From Bacteroidales bacterium UBA1197 (GTDB lineage Bacteria; Bacteroidota; Bacteroidia; Bacteroidales; UBA932), in NCBI GenBank assembly GCA_002309995.1, contig DBYB01000026.1:1-59669 (forward strand): a stretch of 59,669 nucleotides of DNA, given 5' to 3'. Below, piece by piece: positions 19,101 through 26,453 of this stretch (position 1 is the first letter of the stretch; every line of letters starts with the position of its first letter). Both the position numbers and the translations under genes were made by a program. Below the pieces are notes generated by a model, which was given only the letters and a program-made list of their open reading frames with translations, had not been told where the DNA came from and searched no databases.

Positions 19101-19450
19101 TTCTGGGTTCCGTATCCCACTACGACGGTCTCTTCGAGCATGGTGTTCTCGGTGTCCATAGTGAGGGTGATCGGTGATGCTTCGGTTCCGTTGATAGTGA
19201 AGACCTTATCGTCGAAACCGATGAAGGAAACCGTAACTGTAGCGGGGAAGTTGATGCCGCTGAGGGTGAAGTTACCGTCGTTGTCGGTTAGGGCGTATTT
19301 GCCGCTTTTGTCGACTATGGAAGCTCCGATGAGGGGCTCGCCGTATTTATCGACTACCGAACCATTGACGGAATCTTTGGTCTGTGCCGACAGCCCCTGG
19401 CCCGAGAGAAGGTGCAGGAGCAGCGTTAGCATGAACACGATTCTTTTCAT
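16139..19450 (-). CDS. SusC/RagA-family TonB-dependent transporter
   Basis: 1103 aa from the ATG at 19450, which gives a clean signal peptide (to about residue 22, ending LSAQ). Residues about 27-100 are the carboxypeptidase-D-regulatory-like domain (VNGSVVDKYGEPLIGASI). ETVVVGYGTQKK (about 107-118) resembles a TonB box, and the plug includes PLVLVDGVEG (about 181-190) and VLKDASACAIYGTKA. The remaining ~870 residues form the barrel, ending in SFGVDITF with a C-terminal Phe. It imports oligomers with TonB energy. The open frame extends upstream to 19921 inside the acyltransferase gene, but that part is out-of-frame shadow. Confidence 0.95.
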   Translation of the reverse strand: MKRIVFMLTLLLHLLSGQGLSAQTKDSVNGSVVDKYGEPLIGASIVDKSGKYALTDNDGNFTLSGINFPATVTVSFIGFDDKVFTINGTEASPITLTMDTENTMLEETVVVGYGTQKKVNLTGAVSVIDGKDLNARPVTNTAMAIQGADPSLVLTQGSGSLDGGSYSFNIRGKLSLNSGSPLVLVDGVEGTLAQVNPNDIESVSVLKDASACAIYGTKASAGVILITTKSGQSGEAKITYNGRYSISQNTTSTDFITDGYDYVTLCNDFYSVNKGHNAFTYSDEQMEMLRERHGDVTENPARAWVIPDDTGVNTYVYLANYDWYSFLFKRTRPETEHNVTVRGGSDKVKYYASVRYLYREGVFNGNASDALNNISLRGKVDAKMTSWLDFSTNVSLLRSNYKWGGYMEMDGSTDLNSQGIMWNLTQNVSPTYVPFNPDGTVVMVPDFMADATSPLMSGRAGAFLSNVNHNENKNNYWTWTNRLTAHIAKWLDFNVDYSYRRRDRQSTNRMNPTPNSYDNHNKRMYVGNGLSGGYFSNGSIYDYFREYNYYQDGNVANAWFNFHNTFGKNHNVSATLGANFDDYYSRSVTLEQKGSLSDKLSYINLTDGEIQKAIDAVSAYRTLGFFGRLNYDFAGRYLFEVSGRYDGSSRFPEGQRWAFFPSFSAGWRVSEEPFWAPIKPVVSNFKIRASYGTLGNQQVDNYYYWDTISTGTLGGYTFDGLAKAGYANASSPKSSNLTWETVVSKNLGLDLGFLRNRLTITADFFIRDTKNMLTKAMTLPDVYGETAPKENAADLQTRGYEIALSWKDNFKLAGKPFYYGVSASLGDFRTWITRFDNPDKLLSDNYVGKELGEIWGYTTDGLFATDEEAAEYEATYNSSIVNKGIFDAVAPYNHLMAGDIKYHNLDDDPAINTATNTLDDPGDRAVIGNSRPRYNYSFKGDLSWAGLDISVFFQGVGKMDWMPSSYCSYFWGPYAYQRPTFIPKNFRDNCWSAEPGADNSKAFFPRQRGLIAGSSNLVTSDYWLQNAAYLRLKNLTIGYTLPLPKNKVLEKARIYFSGENLFYWSPLKKVTKYVDPEVATNSATRDIMYPYSKTFSFGVDITF

Positions 19451-19524
19451 TTTAGGTTGCTTTATTGATTGTGAAATTCTTCTTGGCTGCTGCCAGTGCG
19501 CGTGAAGGCTCCGGCGCAGCGTTA

Positions 19525-20640
19525 TTATTTTTTCTCGCCGAGGGAGGCCCAGCGGATGAAGGGGATGCGGCGGAGGAGTTCGTACAAGAGAGGGGAGAGG
19601 GTGAAGACGGCCACGGTGAGGATGGCGTACATCGCCCACGGCGGCAGCTGGGTGTAGAGTTTCAGCTGGTAGCCGATTGCGGCAACTACCAGGTAGTGAA
19701 CAATGTAGAGCCCGTAGCTGCTGCGCGTCATATATCCTGCGAACTTGCCGGTGCTGTCGAATCTGGCACTGAACCAGGCCATCATTGCAAGGCACATCAG
19801 CCAGCCGTAGAGGCAGTTGAGCGGGCTGCTCAGATACTGAGGCGAAGTGTTGTCCTGGCCGAAGGTGGTGACAATGAGTACTGTACCGGCCACGGCGGCG
19901 CAGCCAAGAAGCGGCGCCCACGCCTTTTTGAGGGCCTCCTGCACACCTTCGTGCGCGAACACAAAGTACCCAAGCAGGAACACAATCAGGTAGAAGAGAG
20001 GCTTGTACAGATTGTATAAGCCGTCTGCGCTTTCCGGCCTGGGGTTGTGGATGAGCAATTGCTCAGCTGCCCAGTAAACCAGCCCCAACAAGATAATCCA
20101 GGCGATGCCGTATTTTCCGTCAAACGCCTTCCCGCAGGCCTCGTACAACTTGTTTTTGCCATCTATCTTGCGCACAAGCAGCAGAATCAGCGAAAACAGC
20201 CACAGGTCCTGGGCAAACCAAAGCGGTCCCGTGCCGCTGATGGCCCACATAAAGTATTTCGCCACACCGGGCATCCCGTCAAACGCCTCCTCCTGCGCCG
20301 CCACGGCAGTGTTGAAATAGCCTGTCATCCATTGGAATACGAGCAGACCGATGGTTGCCGGGACGAGGAGTTTCCGGGTACGGGCCTTGAACCAGGCCTT
20401 GCCGTCGTACTTGTCCAGCGCGTAACGCGCACTCGCGCCAGCCAGCAGGAACAGCAGGGGCATAAACCACGGATACAGGATATACATCACGACATCCTGA
20501 TACTGAGGGAACTCGGGATACGGGCCGAAGCCGCCAATTCCGCCAAACACTCCCTTGTTGTTATAAAAGTATATGACGTGATAGAACAGCACCAGAAGTA
20601 CGGTAGTCCAGCGCAGATTGTCGATCCAATGCTTTCTCAT
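19525..20640 (-). CDS. Membrane acyltransferase (acyltransferase-3/OafA-like)
   Basis: 371 aa from the ATG at 20640; MRKHWIDNLRWTTVLLVLFYH is a classic family start with the conserved early His. About ten membrane segments follow. Acyltransferase-3 proteins move acetyl or succinyl groups onto sugars or lipids at the membrane. The gene lies 74 nt upstream of SusC with no obvious promoter between them, so it may be the first gene of the SusCD operon and may modify an envelope glycan (inference). An in-frame ATG at 20685 would add 15 residues that look unlike the family, so I did not choose it. Confidence 0.85.
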   Translation of the reverse strand: MRKHWIDNLRWTTVLLVLFYHVIYFYNNKGVFGGIGGFGPYPEFPQYQDVVMYILYPWFMPLLFLLAGASARYALDKYDGKAWFKARTRKLLVPATIGLLVFQWMTGYFNTAVAAQEEAFDGMPGVAKYFMWAISGTGPLWFAQDLWLFSLILLLVRKIDGKNKLYEACGKAFDGKYGIAWIILLGLVYWAAEQLLIHNPRPESADGLYNLYKPLFYLIVFLLGYFVFAHEGVQEALKKAWAPLLGCAAVAGTVLIVTTFGQDNTSPQYLSSPLNCLYGWLMCLAMMAWFSARFDSTGKFAGYMTRSSYGLYIVHYLVVAAIGYQLKLYTQLPPWAMYAILTVAVFTLSPLLYELLRRIPFIRWASLGEKK

Positions 20641-20754
20641 CTCGAAAGGCCCTCCATCGCCTGGTCTATTGCCGCTTGTCTCCAACCTTCACAACACCGA
20701 AGATGAATTTTCTTCCTTTTCTGCATATTCGTGGTAAATGTTAGAAATTTCCCA

Positions 20755-20762
20755 CAAATATA
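20755..20762 (-). promoter_or_regulatory. -7 box upstream of the acyltransferase (possible SusCD operon promoter)
   Basis: TATATTTG on the minus strand (20762-20755) matches TAnnTTTG. No good -33 TTTG is present at the expected spacing. The leader to 20640 would be about 110 nt. No comparable box is seen in the 74 nt before SusC. Confidence 0.45.
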
Positions 20763-20872
20763 ACAATTATTCCGAATGATGTAACTCCTCTTTCTGCTCC
20801 AGGCCAAGAGCGGGAGAACAAGCCGACGCCCAGATGAAAGAACTTGCAGACGCGTTCGGACTGTAACCGGAT

Positions 20873-22147
20873 CTATAGGAACGGGCTGATAAAGCCGAGG
20901 AGGAACTGCTGGAAGCGTTCTTTGGAGTCCCAGGACGCAACGGTGGAATAATCGGCCTCGGATGCATCTTTCATTGCGTCAAGGAGGTAGGCTTTATGAT
21001 CCAGGGCCGCCGCCTCGTCGTAAACAAGCACGTTGACTTCGTAAAGGCTTTCCAGGCTAAGCCTGTCGTAATTGGAACTGCCGACGTTCAGGATATAGTC
21101 GTCGCACAGGAAAGTCTTGCTGTGGTTGAACGGCGGATTCCGGTAATAGACGTGCACGCCTATGTCCAGACAGTCTTTAAGGCTCGACCGGTAGGCTGGG
21201 TCGAAAGACGTCATATCGCTTACCAGCGGCACGAGGAGCCGTACATCAACACCCCTCTCTGAGGCTCGTTTCATCGCCTTGAATAGAGGGCGGCTCGGAA
21301 GGAAATAGGGTGTCTCCAACCATACGTACTCGCGGGCGTTGTCCAGAACCCAAACCATAGTCTCCTCCATCATAAAGGCCGGCTGGTCGGGACCGTCGGC
21401 GACGGCCTGGACAATCGGTCCGTCGCTACATAGAGCAGGTCCGGCAACTACTATGGCCTGCTCGTCCCGGTCTGCCTTGCTGTGCGCGAGGTCGTTCCAG
21501 TTGAGCAGCAGTATGCCCCGCAGGCTCTGGACCGCAGAGCCCGTTATCCTCAACATTGTGTCGCCCCATCCGGAGATGCTTCCAACGGTGATATTCATTC
21601 CGCCGGTATATGCGACTTTCTTGTCTATAATGTTGATTTTGCGGTGGTTGCGCCAGTTCGGATTGGCCCAGGCAGGATCGATTTCCCAGAGCGGAGAAAT
21701 ATTCCTTACCTTGAATCCGCCAATCGAAAGACTGTCGTAGAAGCCCGTGAATACCGGCCGCCCGTCGAAGATGCTGTCGAAGAAATTTCCGAAGTTGTCG
21801 TGGATGTAGCGCACCTCCACGCCTTCTTTTATCTTCTTGAAGAGTATGTTGCAAGCCTGCCTTCCGTCCGGATCCCGACCCAGGAGGAAGAGTTCAAGCT
21901 CTATCAGTTCCTGAGCCGAACGGAAATCTGAATACAGGTGTTCGGAGTAAGCCTGCCCGGAGCGTAACACCTCCAACCTGTTACCGGTGGTTGGAATGAA
22001 GGCGGGCCGCACCGCCAGTTTACGGGCAAGAGACTGGTATTCAGCGCGAATCAGGGGCGTGGCATCATTTACAACAATAGTATCCGCGTTCCCCCGGGGC
22101 CCTCCGAGAAGCGCTGCACCTATCAATAAACCGCACAGAAAATGCAT
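20873..22147 (-). CDS. Phospholipase D-like / cardiolipin synthase-like protein
   Basis: 424 aa from the ATG at 22147. The N-terminus is a hydrophobic segment (residues about 3-20), so the protein is secreted or membrane-anchored. Two HKD motifs are present: NHRKINIID with His168 and NHSKTFLCD with His342, the latter followed by GSSNYDRLS. This is the arrangement of bacterial cardiolipin synthases and related phosphatidyltransferases. Cardiolipin synthases normally have two N-terminal membrane helices and about 480 residues; this shorter form with a signal-like start could be a phospholipase or synthase variant. The gene is divergent from the gene at 22213. An alternative start at 22255 would run into the divergent promoter and was rejected. 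Confidence 0.85.
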   Translation of the reverse strand: MHFLCGLLIGAALLGGPRGNADTIVVNDATPLIRAEYQSLARKLAVRPAFIPTTGNRLEVLRSGQAYSEHLYSDFRSAQELIELELFLLGRDPDGRQACNILFKKIKEGVEVRYIHDNFGNFFDSIFDGRPVFTGFYDSLSIGGFKVRNISPLWEIDPAWANPNWRNHRKINIIDKKVAYTGGMNITVGSISGWGDTMLRITGSAVQSLRGILLLNWNDLAHSKADRDEQAIVVAGPALCSDGPIVQAVADGPDQPAFMMEETMVWVLDNAREYVWLETPYFLPSRPLFKAMKRASERGVDVRLLVPLVSDMTSFDPAYRSSLKDCLDIGVHVYYRNPPFNHSKTFLCDDYILNVGSSNYDRLSLESLYEVNVLVYDEAAALDHKAYLLDAMKDASEADYSTVASWDSKERFQQFLLGFISPFL

Positions 22148-22198
22148 AATTCCGTTTATAAGAGGTGCGCAATTTACGAAATAATCCCTTATTTGTAT

Positions 22199-22206
22199 TA
22201 ACTTTG
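22199..22206 (+). promoter_or_regulatory. -7 box for the small outer-membrane protein
   Basis: TAACTTTG at 22199-22206 matches TAnnTTTG. Only a weak TTTA is found upstream (22173-22176). The ATG at 22213 begins 6 nt after the box, so the mRNA would have almost no leader. Confidence 0.5.
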
Positions 22207-22212
22207 AAGCCG

Positions 22213-22752
22213 ATGAAACGTATTCTGTCCATATTGGCGATATGCCTGCTCGCATTCGTATCAGCCCCTCTCTGCCGCGCTGCAGACGGGGATGAAGACC
22301 TCACACTGAAGTCCGGGCAGCGCGTGAATACCTGGCTTCATATCGTACTTCCCGCTTATGCGGGCACTGCTGTCATCTCGGATACATACGGCCTTCACCT
22401 TGGCTTCGAAGCCGCCGGGCTGCGCTTCAGCTCAAGGGGCAGCGGGCTGGAAGGCGACGCCGGAGTGCGTTTTACGTTCATCAATTTCTTCCAGCCTGAT
22501 GTCAGCGCCCCGTACGTAGGCATTCCTGTTCGCGCGGCTTACAAATTCAACCGCTGGTGGAAGGTCTATGCAGGCGTTTCCGGCGACATACTTATGGGGA
22601 AGTCGGACCTGAATCGCTATAGGGCATCCGTTGAGGGAGGAGTCTCCTGGCACGGCTTCGGCCTATGGGTCTCCTACGGCCTTACCCCATTCTTCCAGCC
22701 AACTGAAAACCATGCCGGAACACTGTCGTTCGGCCTGGTCTTCGGACTGTAG
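22213..22752 (+). CDS. Small secreted, probably outer-membrane beta-barrel protein
   Basis: 179 aa. The signal peptide (MKRILSILAICLLAFVSAP) ends near CRAAD. The mature part alternates hydrophobic and polar residues with many Gly and aromatics (LHLGFEAAGLRFSS, VPVRAAYKFNRWWKVYAG-like strands), typical of an 8-stranded outer-membrane barrel. No specific family is recognised. The ATG at 22213 was chosen because it gives the signal peptide; an upstream start at 22165 would precede the promoter box. It is convergent with the STAS gene, 18 nt away. Confidence 0.65.
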   Translation: MKRILSILAICLLAFVSAPLCRAADGDEDLTLKSGQRVNTWLHIVLPAYAGTAVISDTYGLHLGFEAAGLRFSSRGSGLEGDAGVRFTFINFFQPDVSAPYVGIPVRAAYKFNRWWKVYAGVSGDILMGKSDLNRYRASVEGGVSWHGFGLWVSYGLTPFFQPTENHAGTLSFGLVFGL

Positions 22753-22770
22753 TCTTCCCGAATAAGAATC

Positions 22771-23073
22771 CTATTCGAATTCGAAAAGGGAGACGAAGCC
22801 GGTGAGGTTCAGGACGTCGCGGACTACTTCATTGACGTTTTTAAGGATTACGCGGGAGCCTACTGACTTGGCCTGCTTGAGGATGCTGAGAAGGAGGCGG
22901 AGGCCACTGGAAGCGATGTACTCCAGTTCAGTGCAGTCAATCACTATGTCTTTGCCTTTGCTGTCCAACAGGGGCTGCAGGTCTTGCTGTGCCTGAGGGG
23001 CGGCAGCCGTGTCAAGTTCGCCGGAAAGGATGGCGACCAATTTGCCGTCTATCTCCTGAATCGTTGTTTTCAT
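22771..23073 (-). CDS. STAS-domain anti-sigma-factor-antagonist-like protein
   Basis: 100 aa, a stand-alone STAS domain of the SpoIIAA/RsbV type. IVIDCTELEYIASSGLRLLLS carries the expected phosphorylatable serine in ASSGLR. It closely resembles the STAS protein at 41539-41844 (ELEYIASSGLRL versus DLAYISSSGLRL; both end TGF..LF). Such proteins work in partner-switching, being phosphorylated by a HATPase-type kinase and reset by a PP2C/SpoIIE phosphatase. Its expected phosphatase partner is present only as the 70-aa remnant that overlaps its start (ATGA), so it may be orphaned or served by the distant paralogous system. Confidence 0.9.
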   Translation of the reverse strand: MKTTIQEIDGKLVAILSGELDTAAAPQAQQDLQPLLDSKGKDIVIDCTELEYIASSGLRLLLSILKQAKSVGSRVILKNVNEVVRDVLNLTGFVSLFEFE

Positions 23074-23282
23074 ATTATTGATTTTGTAAGGGTTAATACA
23101 TTTTTGCCGTCTTCCTTGTAGCAGAAGGGCTCGAACAGGCGCCCTTTCTTCGGATAGTAATCAGGCACGAAGGCCAGGCAGCCGCCCACCACGAACGGAT
23201 TGTCGTCGATAAGCAGCCGGACGCTCCTGAAAGTCGAATCCGGATTGGGGAGGCTACGTTGAATCTCCCACAGGTTCTCCAT
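23070..23282 (-). pseudogene. Remnant of a SpoIIE-type sensor/phosphatase gene (70-codon ORF)
   Basis: The 70-aa frame matches two separate parts of the 696-aa SpoIIE/HATPase protein at 41841-43931. Its first ~55 residues (DSTFRSVRLLIDDNPFVVGG, then CLAFVPDYY) match the sensor segment with RRLVKDNPILVGAALALVPGY. Its last ~14 residues (EDGKNVLTLTKS) match the extreme C-terminus of that protein (EGGKNILTMIKK). The intervening phosphatase and kinase domains are absent. The stop overlaps the STAS start as ATGA, exactly as in the intact operon. I infer that a paralogous phosphatase gene lost its N-terminus and its middle. It may still be translated as a short protein. Confidence 0.65.
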
Positions 23283-23292
23283 CTAAACGCAG

Positions 23293-25911
23293 CTATTTCG
23301 ACGAATAGATATGGATGTCTCTCTGCGGGAACGGGATGGTGATTCCGTTCTCGTTGAGGGCGTTGTAAATAACCTCCCTGGCCTTCTCGGAGTAAGGGAT
23401 GTGCTCTGCGGCCAGGACGTACTGCTTCACAACAATCTCCACCGCGCTGTCGGCGAAAGCATTCACGCGAACGTAGATTCCGTGCTTCGGCTCCACGACG
23501 TCGCGGCCGTAGGAGTCCTTTGTCTTCATCACCTCCATCGCTTTCTCGAGTGCCTCGCGCACTTTCTGCACGTCGGTACCGTAGGCCACGCCTACTGTCA
23601 GCTTCAGCAACTCGTAGGAATTGCCTTTGGTGAGGTTGACGAAACTCTTGCTGAACAGGGTAGCGTTGAGGAAAGATACGTATGTGCCGTTTATGGTCTC
23701 CACCTGCGTGCTCTGGTAACTTATGTCGTTCACCTGGCCGCGTACGCCGTCGCATTCGATCCAGTCGCCAACGCGCAGGCGCCCGGACATAAGCTGGATG
23801 CCGTAGATGAAGTTGTTGATGATATCCTTGAGGGCGAGACCGACACCGGCCGACAGACCTCCTGCAACCAGGCTCAGCGAGCCCATCGGTATGTGCAGCA
23901 TCTGCACGAACGCCACGATGTATAAGAACCAGACGATTACCGTAATGAGGCTGTTGCCTAACGACAGGTTGATTTCGTTGGAGCGCACCATGCTGCGTTT
24001 GTACTTGCGCGTGAACGCTGCGTAGCGCCCCTCCTGCCACAGGGCGTGGAAAACCTTGTTGAGGTACTTGAACAGGAAGAACAGGGCGGCCAACATCACC
24101 AGGCTGCTGATGGATGCCCTCAGTGTAGCTTCTCCGTCACTATCGTACAACTGGATGAAAGAGGAATAGTAGAAATTCTGGAACAGGTCCTCGAAGTCGA
24201 ATACGTCCAGCGAGAGTTTTATACAGAGGGGGATGGACAACAGGGCCAGCAGTGGTATGGCGAACTGGCTCAGAAGGTCGTAGAACCAGGTAATCCTGAA
24301 AGTGAGCGCTTCCTGGTTCACGCCCGTCGCCGCCTGCATATGCGACTTGTAAGCCCTCACGCGCGGGGTCATCCGCTTGTCCTTGTACAGTTTAGCCAGG
24401 TATGCAACGGTGCTGATGGTCAGCACTGCCGCAAGCTGGAAGTACCACCATACCAGTACCATAAGGGCAAGGAATATATATCCGCAAATAGCTGTTATGG
24501 TGGCGGCCAGGGTTACTCCGAACGATATCCAGCAGTAGAACCTGTCGAAGCCCTGGGCCTTGCCGCTGTTGCGCAGGCAGGAGACCAGCTGCCAAATGGA
24601 AAGCAGTATCAGGATGGGCGGGAAGAAGTAGTTCAGGATGGCGTTGGGGAGGAACGTTACCCTGCAGGTTATCACGGTGAGCGCCATAAAGAATGTAGGC
24701 ACATACATCCTGATGCCGTATTTCAGGCGCTCCGGCTTCATCCTTATCATCAGTGCCACAATGATGATGGCAAGTAGCCAGAACAGGGTGGCGAACTGTC
24801 TCAGGGCAAGCTGCACAAATGCGTTCTCCGCGTTGTTCCATTCAGCGCCGAAGAGGAAGAAGTACAGCGCGATTCCCAGCAGCAGGGCGTAGGATGGCCG
24901 GTGCTCGCGCGGGATTATCCTGCCCAGCGGTTTGATGATCTTGCAGAGCAGCCAGAACACCGCGCTTCCGATGAGCCAGCTGAACAGCAGCATAACGATC
25001 AGCATCATCACCATCACCACCTGAATGGTCTTCTCTCCCTTGCTGTCGAAATTGCCAAACTCGTCCGGCTTGGGGTTTTTGGCGTACTGGGCCTTGGCGC
25101 TTGCCTGTACCCTTCTCCAGTAAATCTTGGGATTGGCAAGGATTCTGGACCAGCGGGTCTGACCGTCCTTGAAAATCTCGTCCTGGAGCATCTCGTAACG
25201 TATCGCGGCGTAGTCGTAAGACTCCTTCAGACGTATATACGCTTCCTGGTAGTGGGTGCTGTCCACGACGGTACGTTCGCGGCCGGCCGCATACATTTTC
25301 AGGAGCTCGGATGCGTAGAAGATACAGGTATCGCGGTCCAGCTGGCCGGCCTCGCTGAGTACGTAATGCACGCGGGCCGAGTCGCTCATTGCCATCGCTA
25401 TCACCTCGTTCTGCAGGGATGTTCCGGCCTGCCTGATGAGCACCTCAAGGGAATCGTTCTGGTAGGAGAGGCTGTCAGGCACCACGTTCAGGTCTGTCAA
25501 TTCCGGCGGAAGGCGGCGAAGGGCCTCCAAGAGGCGGGCGTAACGTCCGATTTCAACGTCCATATTCCGCACTATCTTGTCGAACGGCCGGCGGTCCTTG
25601 GTGAAGTCGTTGTACTGGTCGTCCACTTGCTTGAGCACGTAACTCAGGTCGAAGGTGTAGTCCTTTTTCTGGAGATACAGGGACATTGCAAGTTCGTTGC
25701 CCTCCTTCAGCATATCAAGCATCTTGGAGTGCTGACCCTCTATCAGCTTCGACATTTGCGCCTGTGCCGCCTGCAACTGCCGGTAGTCGCCGCGCAGTTC
25801 CTCTTTTACGCCGCGCAGTGAGCGGTCCAGGGTGTGACCGCTTATGAAAGCCGTTACCGGCAGGGCAATAACAGCCAGAGCGAAAAGCACGCTTATGATT
25901 CTCTTCTTCAT
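23293..25911 (-). CDS. Large MscS-family mechanosensitive channel
   Basis: 872 aa with a signal sequence (MKKRIISVLFALAVIALPVTAF), a long periplasmic helical, partly coiled-coil domain (about 25-290), then about ten membrane segments and a C-terminal MscS core. The core has the pore-lining helix SLSLVAGGLSAGVGLALKDI, followed by GRLRVGDWIECDGVRGQV and STQVETINGTYVSFLNATL, and closes with FPQRDIHIY. The architecture is that of the large MscK/MscM-type channels, which release solutes during hypo-osmotic shock. Its own promoter lies just upstream; the phosphatase remnant and STAS gene follow within 10 nt. Confidence 0.9.
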   Translation of the reverse strand: MKKRIISVLFALAVIALPVTAFISGHTLDRSLRGVKEELRGDYRQLQAAQAQMSKLIEGQHSKMLDMLKEGNELAMSLYLQKKDYTFDLSYVLKQVDDQYNDFTKDRRPFDKIVRNMDVEIGRYARLLEALRRLPPELTDLNVVPDSLSYQNDSLEVLIRQAGTSLQNEVIAMAMSDSARVHYVLSEAGQLDRDTCIFYASELLKMYAAGRERTVVDSTHYQEAYIRLKESYDYAAIRYEMLQDEIFKDGQTRWSRILANPKIYWRRVQASAKAQYAKNPKPDEFGNFDSKGEKTIQVVMVMMLIVMLLFSWLIGSAVFWLLCKIIKPLGRIIPREHRPSYALLLGIALYFFLFGAEWNNAENAFVQLALRQFATLFWLLAIIIVALMIRMKPERLKYGIRMYVPTFFMALTVITCRVTFLPNAILNYFFPPILILLSIWQLVSCLRNSGKAQGFDRFYCWISFGVTLAATITAICGYIFLALMVLVWWYFQLAAVLTISTVAYLAKLYKDKRMTPRVRAYKSHMQAATGVNQEALTFRITWFYDLLSQFAIPLLALLSIPLCIKLSLDVFDFEDLFQNFYYSSFIQLYDSDGEATLRASISSLVMLAALFFLFKYLNKVFHALWQEGRYAAFTRKYKRSMVRSNEINLSLGNSLITVIVWFLYIVAFVQMLHIPMGSLSLVAGGLSAGVGLALKDIINNFIYGIQLMSGRLRVGDWIECDGVRGQVNDISYQSTQVETINGTYVSFLNATLFSKSFVNLTKGNSYELLKLTVGVAYGTDVQKVREALEKAMEVMKTKDSYGRDVVEPKHGIYVRVNAFADSAVEIVVKQYVLAAEHIPYSEKAREVIYNALNENGITIPFPQRDIHIYSSK

Positions 25912-25930
25912 TTGGTCATAGTTAGCTTTG

Positions 25931-25938
25931 CAAATATA
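25931..25938 (-). promoter_or_regulatory. -7 box for the MscS channel gene
   Basis: TATATTTG on the minus strand (25938-25931), with the ATG at 25911 about 20 nt downstream. No clear -33 element is seen. Confidence 0.5.
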
Positions 25939-25994
25939 ACATCTTTTTCGTCCGTTCCTTACAGGGTTATGACTCCCATTTAAAAAAAAATTAC

Positions 25995-26002
25995 TAACTT
26001 TG
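25995..26002 (+). promoter_or_regulatory. -7 box for the fimbrial operon
   Basis: TAACTTTG at 25995-26002 matches TAnnTTTG. The ATG at 26010 starts 7 nt after it, giving a very short leader. No -33 TTTG at the usual distance; an A-tract precedes it (about 25982-25990). Confidence 0.55.
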
Positions 26003-26009
26003 CGCGCAA

Positions 26010-26453
26010 ATGTGCCAAACTAAACTTATACTTATCCTTTTTCTTGCAACTGCGGCGATTGCCGGATGCTGCCTGGTAGATGAAGACTTAAGTGAATGTG
26101 GCACAGAATGTAAGCTGGACTACGAACTTCAACTTGTGACGAACATTACGACCGAGCTGCAGACGCAGTTGAATATGGAGACCGAGATTTCGGTTGCAGC
26201 GGCCCTGAAAACCTTCCTTGCAGATGTTTTCACAGACCACGCCCACGACGTGGACCTTTCTTTCTACGACGTAAAGGGAGATTCCACCCGTCTGCACCAC
26301 GAGAGTCACATAATGAACGCCAGCCAGTCGAGTTATACCCTTCACATACCCGTGCGTAATTATATGCACCTCGCTATTGCCAACATAAACGACAATAGCC
26401 AGGTGTCCGTGGAGTCCTATGAGACCTGCCATAATGCGCGCCTTTTTTCCTGA
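26010..26453 (+). pseudogene. 5' part of Mfa2/FimB-family fimbrial anchor gene, interrupted by an IS element
   Basis: The frame begins with a lipoprotein signal (AIAGC lipobox, then CLVDEDLSEC) and continues as a FimB/Mfa2-family protein. After 146 codons it enters the IS and stops at 26451-26453. Joining 26010-26447 to 28331-28933 restores one uninterrupted 346-aa frame, so the gene was intact before insertion. Mfa2/FimB proteins anchor the growing fimbria to the outer membrane and limit its length in Porphyromonas gingivalis. Because of the long target duplication, this fragment ends with residues that also begin the 3' fragment. The product would be a truncated lipoprotein. Confidence 0.8.
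26246..26447 (+). repeat. Left copy of the ~202-bp direct repeat flanking the IS
   Basis: Identical base for base to 28129-28330. It is part of the fimbrial anchor coding sequence that was duplicated on insertion. One further shared base on each side makes the limits ambiguous (202-204 bp). Confidence 0.95.

Noticed and set aside
19451..19921. Upstream extension of the SusC frame
   Set aside because: It overlaps the acyltransferase gene out of frame and is Arg/His/Pro-rich nonsense; the ATG at 19450 gives the signal peptide.
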